Below, in pieces: positions 34,363-42,605 of a stretch of DNA of 64,000 bases; position 1 is the first letter of the stretch; each line of letters begins with the position of its first letter. The notes beneath the pieces are model-generated. The model was given only the letters and a program-made list of their open reading frames with translations. It had not been told where the DNA came from and did no database searches. The DNA is from Novosphingobium sp. (lineage in GTDB: Bacteria; Pseudomonadota; Alphaproteobacteria; Sphingomonadales; Sphingomonadaceae): NCBI GenBank assembly GCA_020848655.1, contig JADLHU010000162.1, forward strand, positions 1-64,000, given 5' to 3'. A program made the translations under genes and the position numbers.

Positions 34363-34842
34363 TTAGGCCCGATCGAGCGCGCCGGGCTTGTCGTGCCAGC
34401 CCTCGGGGTAGTGCGAGATGAGATCGGCGTTGAGGCGCAGATGGCGGAAGCGCCAGCGATCGGGCGCGGCCACGGCGTGCGCGGCATAGTTGCCACCGAT
34501 CCAGTAGGCGCGGCCGCTGGCCGCCGTCGCCGCTTCCCACAGCATGAAGGAGAGCGCGGCCTGCGCGGCGTCGGGCGCCAGATCGATGCGTGGGGAAACC
34601 AGATAATGCAGTGTCCAGCGAAAGCCGCTGTCGGCATTGCCGGCGACGCCATCGGCAATGGCATCGGCGCCATGCAGCACGCCATAGCGGTCGATCTCGA
34701 ACACCGCGTCGGGAGTGAACAGCCCGCGCAGCGCGCTGGCCGATGGACCGCTGTCGAAGGCGTGACCGAGATCGGCGATCAACCGTTCGATATCGCGCTG
34801 CGCTTCCAGGCGGGCGATGCGGGTTTCAAGATCGGCGGTCAT
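34363..34842 (-). CDS. SnoaL/NTF2-like protein linked to Rieske 1
   Basis: 159 residues. The start LETRIARLEAQRDIERLIADLGHAFD, the middle LFTPDAVFEID and the strand WTLHYLVSP are typical of SnoaL_4-type NTF2-like domains. The true beta subunits of ring-hydroxylating dioxygenases have the same fold, so this protein could replace one. It could also be a dehydratase or isomerase acting on the product. It sits 28 bp before the Rieske gene and 62 bp after the TonB receptor gene. Confidence 0.8.
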   Translation of the reverse strand: MTADLETRIARLEAQRDIERLIADLGHAFDSGPSASALRGLFTPDAVFEIDRYGVLHGADAIADGVAGNADSGFRWTLHYLVSPRIDLAPDAAQAALSFMLWEAATAASGRAYWIGGNYAAHAVAAPDRWRFRHLRLNADLISHYPEGWHDKPGALDRA

Positions 34843-34904
34843 GGTGCGGGCCTTCCGGCTGAAGGCGGGCGCGCCCATCAGGGACGCGCCCGTGCCGTGG
34901 ATCG

Positions 34905-37322
34905 TCAGAACTTGTAGCCGGCGCTCAGATACCATTCGCGCGGGCGGCCATAGACGCCCTCGAGAATGCCGCCGAAGCTGTCGGCGTAGCCCGAGCCAAG
35001 GTAGATTTCCTTGGTCAGGTTCTTGACGCCAAGGTTCACCTTCCAGCGATCCGACCCGTCGGCATAGCCGATCGAGGCATTGACCAGGTGATAGCCGTCC
35101 TGCACCAGCCCCGGCGTGTTCACCGCGTCGTTGTAGACGCGCGAACGGTACGACCAGTCGACGCGCGGCGTCAGCTTGCCGGCATCGCCCAGCGCGAATT
35201 CATAGGATGCGCCGGCGCTGAGCGTCCACTTGGGGGCGTTTTGCAAGTGGCTGTCGGTGCTGACGCCCGCGTTGAGCGCGCGGATATCGACCTTGGTGTA
35301 CTTGGCGTCGAGATAGCCCAGCCCCGCTTCGATGCGCAGCGCATCGGTGGGCCGTGCCTGCAGTTCCAGTTCCACGCCCTTGATCCGCGCCCGCGCGGCG
35401 TTCTGGATGATCGGCGCGAAGCCGAGCGTCGGGTCGTTCACGGTGATCTGGAGGTTGTTGTAGTTGTTGAGGAACACCGCGGCGTTCAGGCGGACCCTGC
35501 GATCCAGCAGGTCGGTCTTGATGCCGGCTTCATAGGTTTCGCTGGTTTCGGGCTTGAACGAGGGAATGAACGCGAAAGGCGGGAACACGCGCTGGGTGAA
35601 ACCGCCGCCCTTGAAGCCCTTGGAATAGGACAGGTAGGTCAGCACGTCGCGGCTCCAGCGATAGGACAGGCTGGCCATCGGCGTCCAGGCGCGGTCCTTG
35701 ATCGTCGATGTCTGGCCCAGCGGACCCATCAGCGGATCGCCGTCCTGCAAGCCCGAGCCATCGGGATTGAACGGCGCGCCGGTCAGGAAGCCGGCTTCCA
35801 CCACGTACTGGTTGGCGTTGCTGAAGCTCTTCTGGTCCTGCGTCCAGCGGATGCCGCCGGTCAGGTTGAGGTTGTCGACGATCTCGTAGGTCGCCTGGCC
35901 GAACACGGCATAGCTCTTGCCCTTCAGCACCGCGCCACTGAGGAACACCGCGTCGACGATGTTGACCAGATCCTTGTGGTTGCCGCTTTCGCTGGAATAG
36001 TAGCCGCCGACCAGCCAGTTCAGCCGCTTGTCGAAGGCATCGCCACCCAACTGGAATTCCTGGCTGAACTGATGCTGGCGCCAGTCGCTGTTGGTCTGGA
36101 TGATCGTGGCCGGGCTGTGGTCCGAATCGCGCGTCCAGAAGCCGGTGACCTTGCGATAGGCGGTGATCGTCTTGAACGTGACCGCGTCCGACAGGTTCCA
36201 TTCCAGCACGCCCGAAACACCCCAGATGTTGAGATCCGAACCGGACTGGTAGGGCCGGCGACTGGTGGAATTGAACACGCTGGAAATCGTGGTGAACGTG
36301 CCGCCGTGCTTGTAGGGCGCCAGCGCCCACTGGCTGTTGAAGCAGTTCTGGTTGGTCAGCCGTGCCGGATTGGCAAGATCGGTGCAGACCGCCGCCGCGC
36401 CCGAATAGAGCGCGTTCCACGTGGCCGCCGCCGGTGCGTTCTCGTTCAGCGCGATCGCCACGTTGGGCGCGGACTGTTCGCGGGCGCGGGTGCCGTCGAC
36501 GGCAAGGTCGATCTTGACGTTGCTGGCCGGCTCCAGGCGCAATGCGAAGCGGCCGGCAAGCTGGTTGGTGTCGCCAAGGTCGGGCGCGGCCGGGATCACG
36601 CCTTTCACATAGCCGTCGCGGTTGTGATAAAAGCCCGAGAAACTGGTATAGACGCCTTCGGCCAGCGGCACGTCGATCGACGCCTTGATCTGCACGCGGT
36701 TGTAGCTGCCGGTGGTCAGGTCCAGGCTGCCGGCCAGCGTGTCGCCCGGTTTCCTGGTGACCACGCTGACCGCGCCGCCGATGGTGTTGCGCCCGAACAG
36801 CGTGCCCTGCGGGCCGCGCAGCACTTCGATGCGCTCCACGTTCAGCACGTCGAGCACATTGCCGACCCCGCGCGAGATATAGACGCCGTCCAGGTACAGC
36901 CCGACGCCCGGATCGGCGGAAAGCTGGTAGTCGTTCTGGCCGATGCCGCGAATGAAGATCGCCGCCGTGGCGTTGCTGGCCGAAACCGGGACCGAGCTGT
37001 TGAACTTCACGTTGGGCGTGAAATCGCCGATCTGGGTCACGTTGTCGAGGCCACGCGCGGCGATGCCTTCGCCCGAAACCGCCGAGATCGCGATCGGCGT
37101 ATCCTGCAGCGATTCCTCGCGGCGGCGGGCGGTGACGGTGATTTCCTCGATGCCGCCGGTCATGGCCTGCGGCTGTTCGGCCGCCGGCTGGGTGCCCGAA
37201 GCCTCCTGCGCCTGGGCGGTGGCGGCCAGCGACAGCAGCAGCGCCGCCATGGATGCGCCGGCCATGACGTTCAGATTGCCGGTCCCGGCTGCGCCGGATC
37301 GTGTCCTCATCGTGTAATACAT
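34905..37322 (-). CDS. TonB-dependent receptor 1
   Basis: An outer-membrane active transporter of about 805 residues. A signal peptide ends at AQAQ (about residue 40), followed by a TonB-box-like EEITVTARRREESLQ, a plug domain (SADPGVGLYLDGVYI, RGPQGTLFGRNTIGGAV), a 22-strand barrel and a C-terminal Phe. It heads an operon with the SnoaL-like, Rieske and companion genes. It therefore probably imports the aromatic substrate rather than a siderophore. The start is taken at ATG 37322; an upstream start at 37379 is possible. Confidence 0.9.
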   Translation of the reverse strand: MYYTMRTRSGAAGTGNLNVMAGASMAALLLSLAATAQAQEASGTQPAAEQPQAMTGGIEEITVTARRREESLQDTPIAISAVSGEGIAARGLDNVTQIGDFTPNVKFNSSVPVSASNATAAIFIRGIGQNDYQLSADPGVGLYLDGVYISRGVGNVLDVLNVERIEVLRGPQGTLFGRNTIGGAVSVVTRKPGDTLAGSLDLTTGSYNRVQIKASIDVPLAEGVYTSFSGFYHNRDGYVKGVIPAAPDLGDTNQLAGRFALRLEPASNVKIDLAVDGTRAREQSAPNVAIALNENAPAAATWNALYSGAAAVCTDLANPARLTNQNCFNSQWALAPYKHGGTFTTISSVFNSTSRRPYQSGSDLNIWGVSGVLEWNLSDAVTFKTITAYRKVTGFWTRDSDHSPATIIQTNSDWRQHQFSQEFQLGGDAFDKRLNWLVGGYYSSESGNHKDLVNIVDAVFLSGAVLKGKSYAVFGQATYEIVDNLNLTGGIRWTQDQKSFSNANQYVVEAGFLTGAPFNPDGSGLQDGDPLMGPLGQTSTIKDRAWTPMASLSYRWSRDVLTYLSYSKGFKGGGFTQRVFPPFAFIPSFKPETSETYEAGIKTDLLDRRVRLNAAVFLNNYNNLQITVNDPTLGFAPIIQNAARARIKGVELELQARPTDALRIEAGLGYLDAKYTKVDIRALNAGVSTDSHLQNAPKWTLSAGASYEFALGDAGKLTPRVDWSYRSRVYNDAVNTPGLVQDGYHLVNASIGYADGSDRWKVNLGVKNLTKEIYLGSGYADSFGGILEGVYGRPREWYLSAGYKF

Positions 37323-37698
37323 GGGTCCTACCCCTTTCCCCGATGGCTCGTTTGAGCCGATGTAGCTGACGGACGGCACGCAATGGCCGGTGTTCAGTCC
37401 TCTGCGTCGGTGGAGTCGTTGGATGCCCCACCGTTGCGTGGAAGAGACTTCGGACAGCCCTTTCGCGCTAGCCTGATCGCGCTGCCGTCATCCCCTCGCT
37501 GCTGCCGACTGTGCAGAAAATGCAGAACGCCCGATTGCCCGCGAACCGCCGTCGCGGATTAGGTGCGCGCGCAGGCTAACGCGCACAGGGGCGGGCTAGC
37601 CGGTTCGGCCCCGGCGCTTCCATGATGCAGGCGAACGGACCGATTGGCGCTTGCTGCCAGCGGTGCCGTGCCTGCTGCTTCGACGGAAGGAATGGACG
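37323..37698. other. Divergent promoter region between TonB receptor 1 and Rieske 2
   Basis: 376 bp serving two divergent operons. A short direct repeat TGCAGAA-AA-TGCAGAA lies near 37511-37527, and a small dyad GTGCGCG...CGCGCAC near 37562-37590. No ATAC-N7-GTAT box is present. An AraC-type protein could act here, but no site is certain. Confidence 0.5.
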
Positions 37699-38895
37699 AT
37701 GTCCGAGACCGTGCACCGCTGGATGGAAATGTACCCCGAGCTTGGCTCCGGCCCGATTTCCACCGAACCCTATATCTCGCCCGAATGGTACGAGCGCGAG
37801 AAGGACAAGATCTTCCGCAAGGTGTGGCTTTGCGTCGGCCGCGCCAGCGAATTGCCCAAGGTGGGCGACTACAAGGTCAAGCGACTGGCCGCCGCCGATA
37901 CTTCGGTGATCCTGATCCGCGCCAAGGACGGCCAGATCCGCGCCTTCCACAATGCCTGCGCGCATCGCGGCAACACCGTCGTCAGCGAAACGGGCGAGGA
38001 AACTTTCGGCGGCTCGAAGGCGGCGATCGTCACCTGCCGGTTCCACGGCTGGGTCTATGACGCGGACGGCACGCTCAAGCAGGTGCCCAGCGAGCAGCGC
38101 TTCTATGACTGTTTCTCGAAGGACCACAACGGCCTGACCCCGGTGCACTTCGATACCTGGGAAGGCTTCATGTTCGTCAACGTGGCGGCCGAGCCGGAAA
38201 ACAGCCTGGCCGAATACCTGGGCGACTATGCCACCCACTTCGCCGGCTTTCCGTTCGACGATCTGGATTATGGCTTCACGTATTACACGTACCTCGATTG
38301 CAATTGGAAAGTCGCGCACGACGCCTTTGCCGAGGCCTATCACGTCGATACGATCCATGCCGGCTCGTTCCCCAACGTATTCTCGACGGGCCTCCAGAAC
38401 GTGAAGCTGATGGGGCCACACCGCACCTGCGCGGTGTGCCTGACGCTGAACGCCAAGCCGACCCCGGTTGCGGGCATCGCCAATGGCCTCGCTGGCGCGT
38501 CGCTGGTGTCGCAGCGCGGCGAATCGATGCTGCCGCCGACGATCAATCCCGACAAGCGCGCCGACTTCGCCTTCGAATTGAGCGTATTGTTCCCCAACAC
38601 GCTGCTGCACATTTCCGAAGGCATCTGGTTCACGCACCAGTTCTGGCCGATCGCGCACAACAAGACGCTGTGGGAAGGCCGCTACTATGTGAAGGCGCCG
38701 CAGACCTATGGCGAGCGCTGGGCGACCGAGCACGCGATGACCCTCCAGCGCAACGCCTGGCTCGAAGATACCGCCACCATGGAAGACACGCAGCGCGCCA
38801 TGCAGTCGCGCGCCAAGCTGGAACAGCACTTGCAGGACGACGAGATCCTGATCCGCCACGGCGCCGTCGTGGTCGACCAGTTCGTCAACGCATGA
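37699..38895 (+). CDS. Rieske non-heme iron oxygenase, alpha subunit 2
   Basis: 398 residues. Rieske ligands are Cys87/His89 (CAHRG) and Cys113/His116 (CRFHGW); mononuclear iron ligands are His215 and His220 in EAYHVDTIH, with Glu212 at the bridge. It resembles alpha subunit 1 over the whole length (both share RNAWLEDTATMEDT near the end), so the two look like paralogues specialised for different substrates. The operon continues with companion 2 (13 bp), SnoaL-like 2 and a Rieske ferredoxin. Confidence 0.92.
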   Translation: MSETVHRWMEMYPELGSGPISTEPYISPEWYEREKDKIFRKVWLCVGRASELPKVGDYKVKRLAAADTSVILIRAKDGQIRAFHNACAHRGNTVVSETGEETFGGSKAAIVTCRFHGWVYDADGTLKQVPSEQRFYDCFSKDHNGLTPVHFDTWEGFMFVNVAAEPENSLAEYLGDYATHFAGFPFDDLDYGFTYYTYLDCNWKVAHDAFAEAYHVDTIHAGSFPNVFSTGLQNVKLMGPHRTCAVCLTLNAKPTPVAGIANGLAGASLVSQRGESMLPPTINPDKRADFAFELSVLFPNTLLHISEGIWFTHQFWPIAHNKTLWEGRYYVKAPQTYGERWATEHAMTLQRNAWLEDTATMEDTQRAMQSRAKLEQHLQDDEILIRHGAVVVDQFVNA

Positions 38896-38908
38896 AGGAG
38901 CGGAACCG

Positions 38909-39283
38909 ATGACATCGAAATGCCTGCCCGCAGACTTCGCCGATCTGGCGCCGTTCCTCGATTGGGCGCTGCCTTCTGCAGATGAGCGCCAGACCCGGCG
39001 CCGCACCGCCAGCCGCGCCGATCTGAAAGCCTTCTATGATGCGCTGCTGCCCCGGATCGAGGCGATCCTGCGGGTGGTCGACGCCTATCCGCTGGGCAGC
39101 CTGCCGGCGGACCTGGCGCCGCTGTACCACATGGCGCTGTCGCTGGCCGAAGTCGCCCCGCATATCGAATTGTATGGTGGCGCGCCGGGCGTGCCCTATG
39201 CCTTCGACGAAACGCGCTTCGTTGCGGTCCACGGGCAGCAGGACACCGCGCTGGGCCTGCCGCCGACGGCCGCCGCGGCCTGA
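38909..39283 (+). CDS. Rieske-oxygenase companion protein, copy 2
   Basis: 124 residues, a paralogue of 32740-33093 and 42240-42605. Shared landmarks are FADLAPFLDWALP, AFYDALLPRI, ALSLAEVAPHIELYGG and ETRFVAVHG. Here the gene follows its Rieske partner by 13 bp, while in copy 3 it precedes it. Conserved pairing with changing order suggests a functional bond. A poly-Ala C-terminus ends the protein. Confidence 0.8.
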   Translation: MTSKCLPADFADLAPFLDWALPSADERQTRRRTASRADLKAFYDALLPRIEAILRVVDAYPLGSLPADLAPLYHMALSLAEVAPHIELYGGAPGVPYAFDETRFVAVHGQQDTALGLPPTAAAA

Positions 39284-39285
39284 TC

Positions 39286-39777
39286 GTGGGGCAGGCCGCT
39301 GCAATTCTGGAAGCGCGGCTGGCTGCGGTCGAGGCGCGGCTGGCGATCGGCGATCTCGTCGCGCGCTATGCGCTGGGCGCGGACCGGCGCAACGATCCCG
39401 CGATCATGGGGCCGTTGTTCGCGGTGGACGGCACCTGGTCGTGCGAAGGGTTCGCCGCGCTTGAAGGACGCGCCGCGATTGCCGAAGGGCTGGCCGCGAT
39501 CGCGGCGGAACGCGTGCTGTGGTCGATCCACTTCATGATCGCGCCGCTCGTCGACCTGGCCGGTGATGGCAAGCGCGGCACTTGCCAGTGGTATCTGTGG
39601 GAACTGTGCACGATGCAGACCGATGCCGGGCCGCAGGATCAATGGCTGGGCGGCTGGTACGACGGCACGGTCGAATTCACGGAGGACGGATGGAAATTCA
39701 AGACGGTGATCCTGGACGTGCGGGCGCAGGGAGAGATTGCCCCGCCGCTGTCGTTCAAGAAGCGGGCGCAGGCGTGA
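39286..39777 (+). CDS. SnoaL/NTF2-like protein linked to Rieske 2
   Basis: 163 residues, GTG start at 39286, 2 bp after companion 2. The N-terminal helix LEARLAAVEARLAIGDLVARYA, then LFAVDGTWSC and TVEFTEDGWKFK, mark an NTF2-like domain similar in type to the protein at 34363-34842. It may serve as an atypical beta subunit or as an enzyme on the product. Its stop shares one base with the ferredoxin start (TGATG). Confidence 0.8.
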   Translation: MGQAAAILEARLAAVEARLAIGDLVARYALGADRRNDPAIMGPLFAVDGTWSCEGFAALEGRAAIAEGLAAIAAERVLWSIHFMIAPLVDLAGDGKRGTCQWYLWELCTMQTDAGPQDQWLGGWYDGTVEFTEDGWKFKTVILDVRAQGEIAPPLSFKKRAQA

Positions 39778-40079
39778 TGGCCCGGCTTTGCGCATCGGCC
39801 GATGTGCCCGAAGGCGAAGTGCGCCAGGTCGATCTGGGCGATGGCCGCGTGCTCGCGGTCTACCGGTTGGACGGCGCGGTTTTCGCCACCGACGACTTGT
39901 GCTCGCACGGCGATGCCTCGCTCGCCGATGGCGAGATCGAGAACGGGCAGATCGTCTGCCCCTATCACATGGGCACGTTCGACATCCGCACTGGTGAGCC
40001 GACCGGCGCCCCCTGTTCGATCGCGATCCGCACTTATGCGGTGGTCGAACAGGGCGGAGAGATCATGCTGGCCCCCTGA
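39777..40079 (+). CDS. Rieske-type ferredoxin
   Basis: A 100-residue [2Fe-2S] electron carrier. The ligands are Cys/His in CSHGDASL and Cys/His in CPYHMGTFD, as in NdoA/BphA3-type ferredoxins. It probably supplies electrons to the Rieske alpha subunits here; as the only ferredoxin in the cluster it may serve all three. The partner reductase is missing or truncated in the window (see 43820-44230). A terminator follows. Confidence 0.93.
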   Translation: MARLCASADVPEGEVRQVDLGDGRVLAVYRLDGAVFATDDLCSHGDASLADGEIENGQIVCPYHMGTFDIRTGEPTGAPCSIAIRTYAVVEQGGEIMLAP

Positions 40080-40116
40080 ACCCTTTCATCCGGCCCAACT
40101 GCACCACCACCCCCTG

Positions 40117-40145
40117 GCCCGCCGGTTTGCCCGGCGGGCTTTTTT
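40117..40145 (+). terminator. Intrinsic terminator after the ferredoxin gene
   Basis: Stem GCCCGCCGG/CCGGCGGGC with loop TTTGC, followed by six T. It ends the Rieske 2 operon and also lies just beyond the stop of the convergent araC-type gene. Confidence 0.92.
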
Positions 40146-40158
40146 CGGGTGCCGCCCG

Positions 40159-41190
40159 TTACATCGCGCGCAATGTGTCCGACGGGCGCTCGCCATAGCG
40201 TTCGTGATAATCGCGCGCGAACTTGCTGAGGTGGGTGAAGCCGCAGGCCAGCGCCACGTTGGTTACCGATACCCCGTGCTGCGCCCCGGCTTTCAACGAT
40301 TTGCGCGCCATCGCCAGGCGATGGTTCTTCAGATAGCCCATCGGCGTCGTATCGCGGAAGCGGCGGAAGCCGGCGTGGAGCGAGCGCGCGCTGACGCCCG
40401 ACACTTCGATCAACTCCGCAAGGCTGATCGGTTCCTCGGCGTGGGCGCGGATATATTCCTCCACGCGGCGCACATAGAACGGCGCCGGGCCGTGCGCCGA
40501 TCCGTTGAACAGATCGCTGTGGTTGTGCGGCACGGCGGCCAGCAGCAGGCGCTTCAGCGTGTCCTCGATCGATCCGCAGGTGCGCGGGTGGCTGTATCCG
40601 GGCAGTCCCAGGTCGATATCGTCGCAGATCGTGCGGATCATGTGCGCGAACGATGCCGCCGCGCCTTCCAGCCGCACCGGCTGGGGCGAGAAATGCAGTT
40701 CGCCGGGGCGAAAGCCCAGTTCCTGCATCAGCACCGTTTCCAGATCGCTCTTGGGGATCTTGACGGTGAAATGCTTGTAGCCTTCGTCGAACACCTGGCG
40801 GATGCGCGAATTGGACCCCAGCACGCACATCTGGCCCTGTTCCAGCGTGAAGCTGTCCGACCCTTGTGTGATCTGCGCGCGCCCGGCGAGCGAGAATTGC
40901 ACGAGGTAGAGCTGCTCCATCGGCGGGATGGCCACGACGACGCGGCCATAGGGATTGCCGTAATCGGTGGCATTGAACGTCACCGATCGCAGCGAGGCCT
41001 GGTTGTGGCGAAAGGCGATCGGCGGCAACCCGCCTTCGATATGCAGATCGTGCCGGCAGAACATCGCGCTCATGTGCGCGTGGACGGCGTCGATGTCGTG
41101 CGTGGCCATCGTCGCGCAGCGCGACAGGGGCAGGGCGGTGCCGTTCCACGCGTTCATGTCGGGAACCGGCCAGGAACCACCGGGCATCAT
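40159..41190 (-). CDS. AraC/XylS-family regulator 1
   Basis: 343 residues. The N-terminal half is an AraC_binding_2 sensor domain like that of FeaR/XylS proteins. The C-terminal 100 residues hold two HTH motifs: EEPISLAELIEVSGVSARSLHAGFRRFRDTTPMGYLKNHRL, read in parts as SLAELIEVSGVS and TNVALACGFTHLSKFARDYHERYG. Such regulators usually activate aromatic-degradation operons with the substrate as effector. Its ATG overlaps the racemase-like stop (ATGA). It lies convergent to the Rieske 2 operon. Confidence 0.9.
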   Translation of the reverse strand: MMPGGSWPVPDMNAWNGTALPLSRCATMATHDIDAVHAHMSAMFCRHDLHIEGGLPPIAFRHNQASLRSVTFNATDYGNPYGRVVVAIPPMEQLYLVQFSLAGRAQITQGSDSFTLEQGQMCVLGSNSRIRQVFDEGYKHFTVKIPKSDLETVLMQELGFRPGELHFSPQPVRLEGAAASFAHMIRTICDDIDLGLPGYSHPRTCGSIEDTLKRLLLAAVPHNHSDLFNGSAHGPAPFYVRRVEEYIRAHAEEPISLAELIEVSGVSARSLHAGFRRFRDTTPMGYLKNHRLAMARKSLKAGAQHGVSVTNVALACGFTHLSKFARDYHERYGERPSDTLRAM

Positions 41191-41963
41191 CGTGCGACCT
41201 CCTCTTGTCCCGGCGCAGCTATCGGGCCGGGACGGAAAATGCTGTCATTCAGGCCTCGCGGAGACGGATAGGCCCGCTTGCTGTGGCTGAGCCGCAGGTC
41301 GAGCAGTGTCTCGCAGCTCTTGAAGGCAATCAATCCCGGATTCAGTACCGGCACGTCAAGATTATCGGCCAGGTAGCGGTGCGACTGGTGCATGGTGGTT
41401 GACCCCAGCACCAGCACGTCGGCGCCGTCTTCTTCCACCGCGCGGCGCGCGGCATCGAGCAGCAGCGGGAACACGCTGTCTTCCTTGCCCGAAAGCAGTT
41501 CCGCCGTATCGGGCGCTACGCCGATCGCGCGGATCGAGGCGAGGCGATGCGACAGGCCGGTCTCGCCCAGCACCTTGTCGTAAAGCCAGCGCCAGCGATC
41601 CCACATGCTGAGGATCGAAAAGCGCCGGCCAAGCTGGCTGGCCAGGTGATAGGTCGGCGCGGCGGTGCCCAATACCGGGATGGACAGCCGCGAACGCAGC
41701 GCCGCCACGCCCGAATCGCTCATCGAATTGACGCAGACGGCGGCGAAGCCCTCGTCCTCGGCGCGAAGTCCGGCATCGAGGCAAAAGGCATCGGCCATCA
41801 CGCCTTCGTAGTGCGAATCGAGCGCCGTCCCGCCCTGCCGCGCGCAGCAGAATTCGACCGCGATATCGCCGCGCAGCCATTCTTCGGGAAACTGGGCGGC
41901 GAAACCGGCCAGCGCCTCGCGGGGCACCGGCACGGGCACGATCATCTTGATCCGTCTAGCCAT
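41187..41963 (-). CDS. Asp/Glu/hydantoin racemase-superfamily protein lacking both cysteines
   Basis: 258 residues. The fold is recognisable from AVCVNSMSDSGVAAL, SIPVLGTAAPTYHLAS and ADVLVLGSTTMHQ. The two catalytic cysteines of the superfamily (in CFxDPG and LGCAGM) are Ser80 and Ser188 here. A standard two-base racemase is therefore unlikely. A decarboxylase, isomerase or a regulatory role remains possible. It is coupled to the AraC gene by a 4-bp overlap. The start at 41963 is preferred; another ATG stands 3 bp upstream. Confidence 0.8.
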   Translation of the reverse strand: MARRIKMIVPVPVPREALAGFAAQFPEEWLRGDIAVEFCCARQGGTALDSHYEGVMADAFCLDAGLRAEDEGFAAVCVNSMSDSGVAALRSRLSIPVLGTAAPTYHLASQLGRRFSILSMWDRWRWLYDKVLGETGLSHRLASIRAIGVAPDTAELLSGKEDSVFPLLLDAARRAVEEDGADVLVLGSTTMHQSHRYLADNLDVPVLNPGLIAFKSCETLLDLRLSHSKRAYPSPRGLNDSIFRPGPIAAPGQEEVAR

Positions 41964-42084
41964 CATGATACTCCGCGAGCATGGAGGGCCGAAGCGTCGT
42001 ACTGGCCTGCGGCAAAGGCGGCGGACCGGGCGCAAAGTGTGGGGTCGGCCCGCCGCAAGTCAAATACCCTTTCGCACCAATTTG

Positions 42085-42099
42085 ATACTTAGCGGGTAT
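42085..42099. promoter_or_regulatory. BenM/CatM-type LysR operator (ATAC-N7-GTAT) before the Rieske 3 unit
   Basis: The sequence ATACTTAGCGGGTAT is a perfect ATAC-N7-GTAT box, 141 bp upstream of companion 3 and 122 bp upstream of the divergent racemase-like gene. It matches the catB box at 12 of 15 positions. Confidence 0.72.
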
Positions 42100-42239
42100 A
42101 CTATGCGCGATGGCAAGCGCGCCGCGATGCGCGTGCATCTATCTCGCCGTTTCATACCATCGGCTGCATCCACGGGATAGCCGCGCGGCCCGTTCCGGCG
42201 GACGTTGCGGGCATAGGCTGCTGCCGGGAGTGCCCATTC

Positions 42240-42605
42240 ATGTCATCGCCGCTGCCAGATGGATTTTCGGATCTGGAACCCTGGATCGATTGGGCGCAGC
42301 CCACCGAACTGGCGCGCAATCACAAGCGCTGGTCGGCCAGCATGGCGCAAAGCCAGGCCTTCTACGATGTGATGCAGGCGCGCGGCGCGGATGCGCTGGC
42401 CTATCTCAACCAGTTCCCGCTGACCGCGCTCGATGCGCCGCAGCGCACTTTGCTGAACATGTGCCTGGCGCTGGCCGAAGTGGCGGTCACGGTGGAGATG
42501 TACGGCGAGCCGCAGCCCAAATATGTCTTTCCGATCGATCGCTTCGTACCCGTCCACGATAGCTGGCCGCTGGGCGCAACCGGCCCGATGATGGGAGGCG
42601 CATGA
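42240..42605 (+). CDS. Rieske-oxygenase companion protein, copy 3
   Basis: 121 residues, the third paralogue of the companion family. Shared landmarks are GFSDLEPWIDWAQP, AFYDVMQAR, LALAEVAVTVEMYGEP and IDRFVPVHDSW. It precedes its Rieske partner and overlaps it by 4 bp (ATGA). The strict link to three different Rieske genes argues that it belongs to the enzyme system. No known domain was recognised. Confidence 0.8.
   Translation: MSSPLPDGFSDLEPWIDWAQPTELARNHKRWSASMAQSQAFYDVMQARGADALAYLNQFPLTALDAPQRTLLNMCLALAEVAVTVEMYGEPQPKYVFPIDRFVPVHDSWPLGATGPMMGGA

Noticed and set aside
37511..37527. XylS-type operator from the TGCAGAA direct repeat
   Set aside because: The known XylS pattern needs a second conserved part after each TGCA, which is absent.
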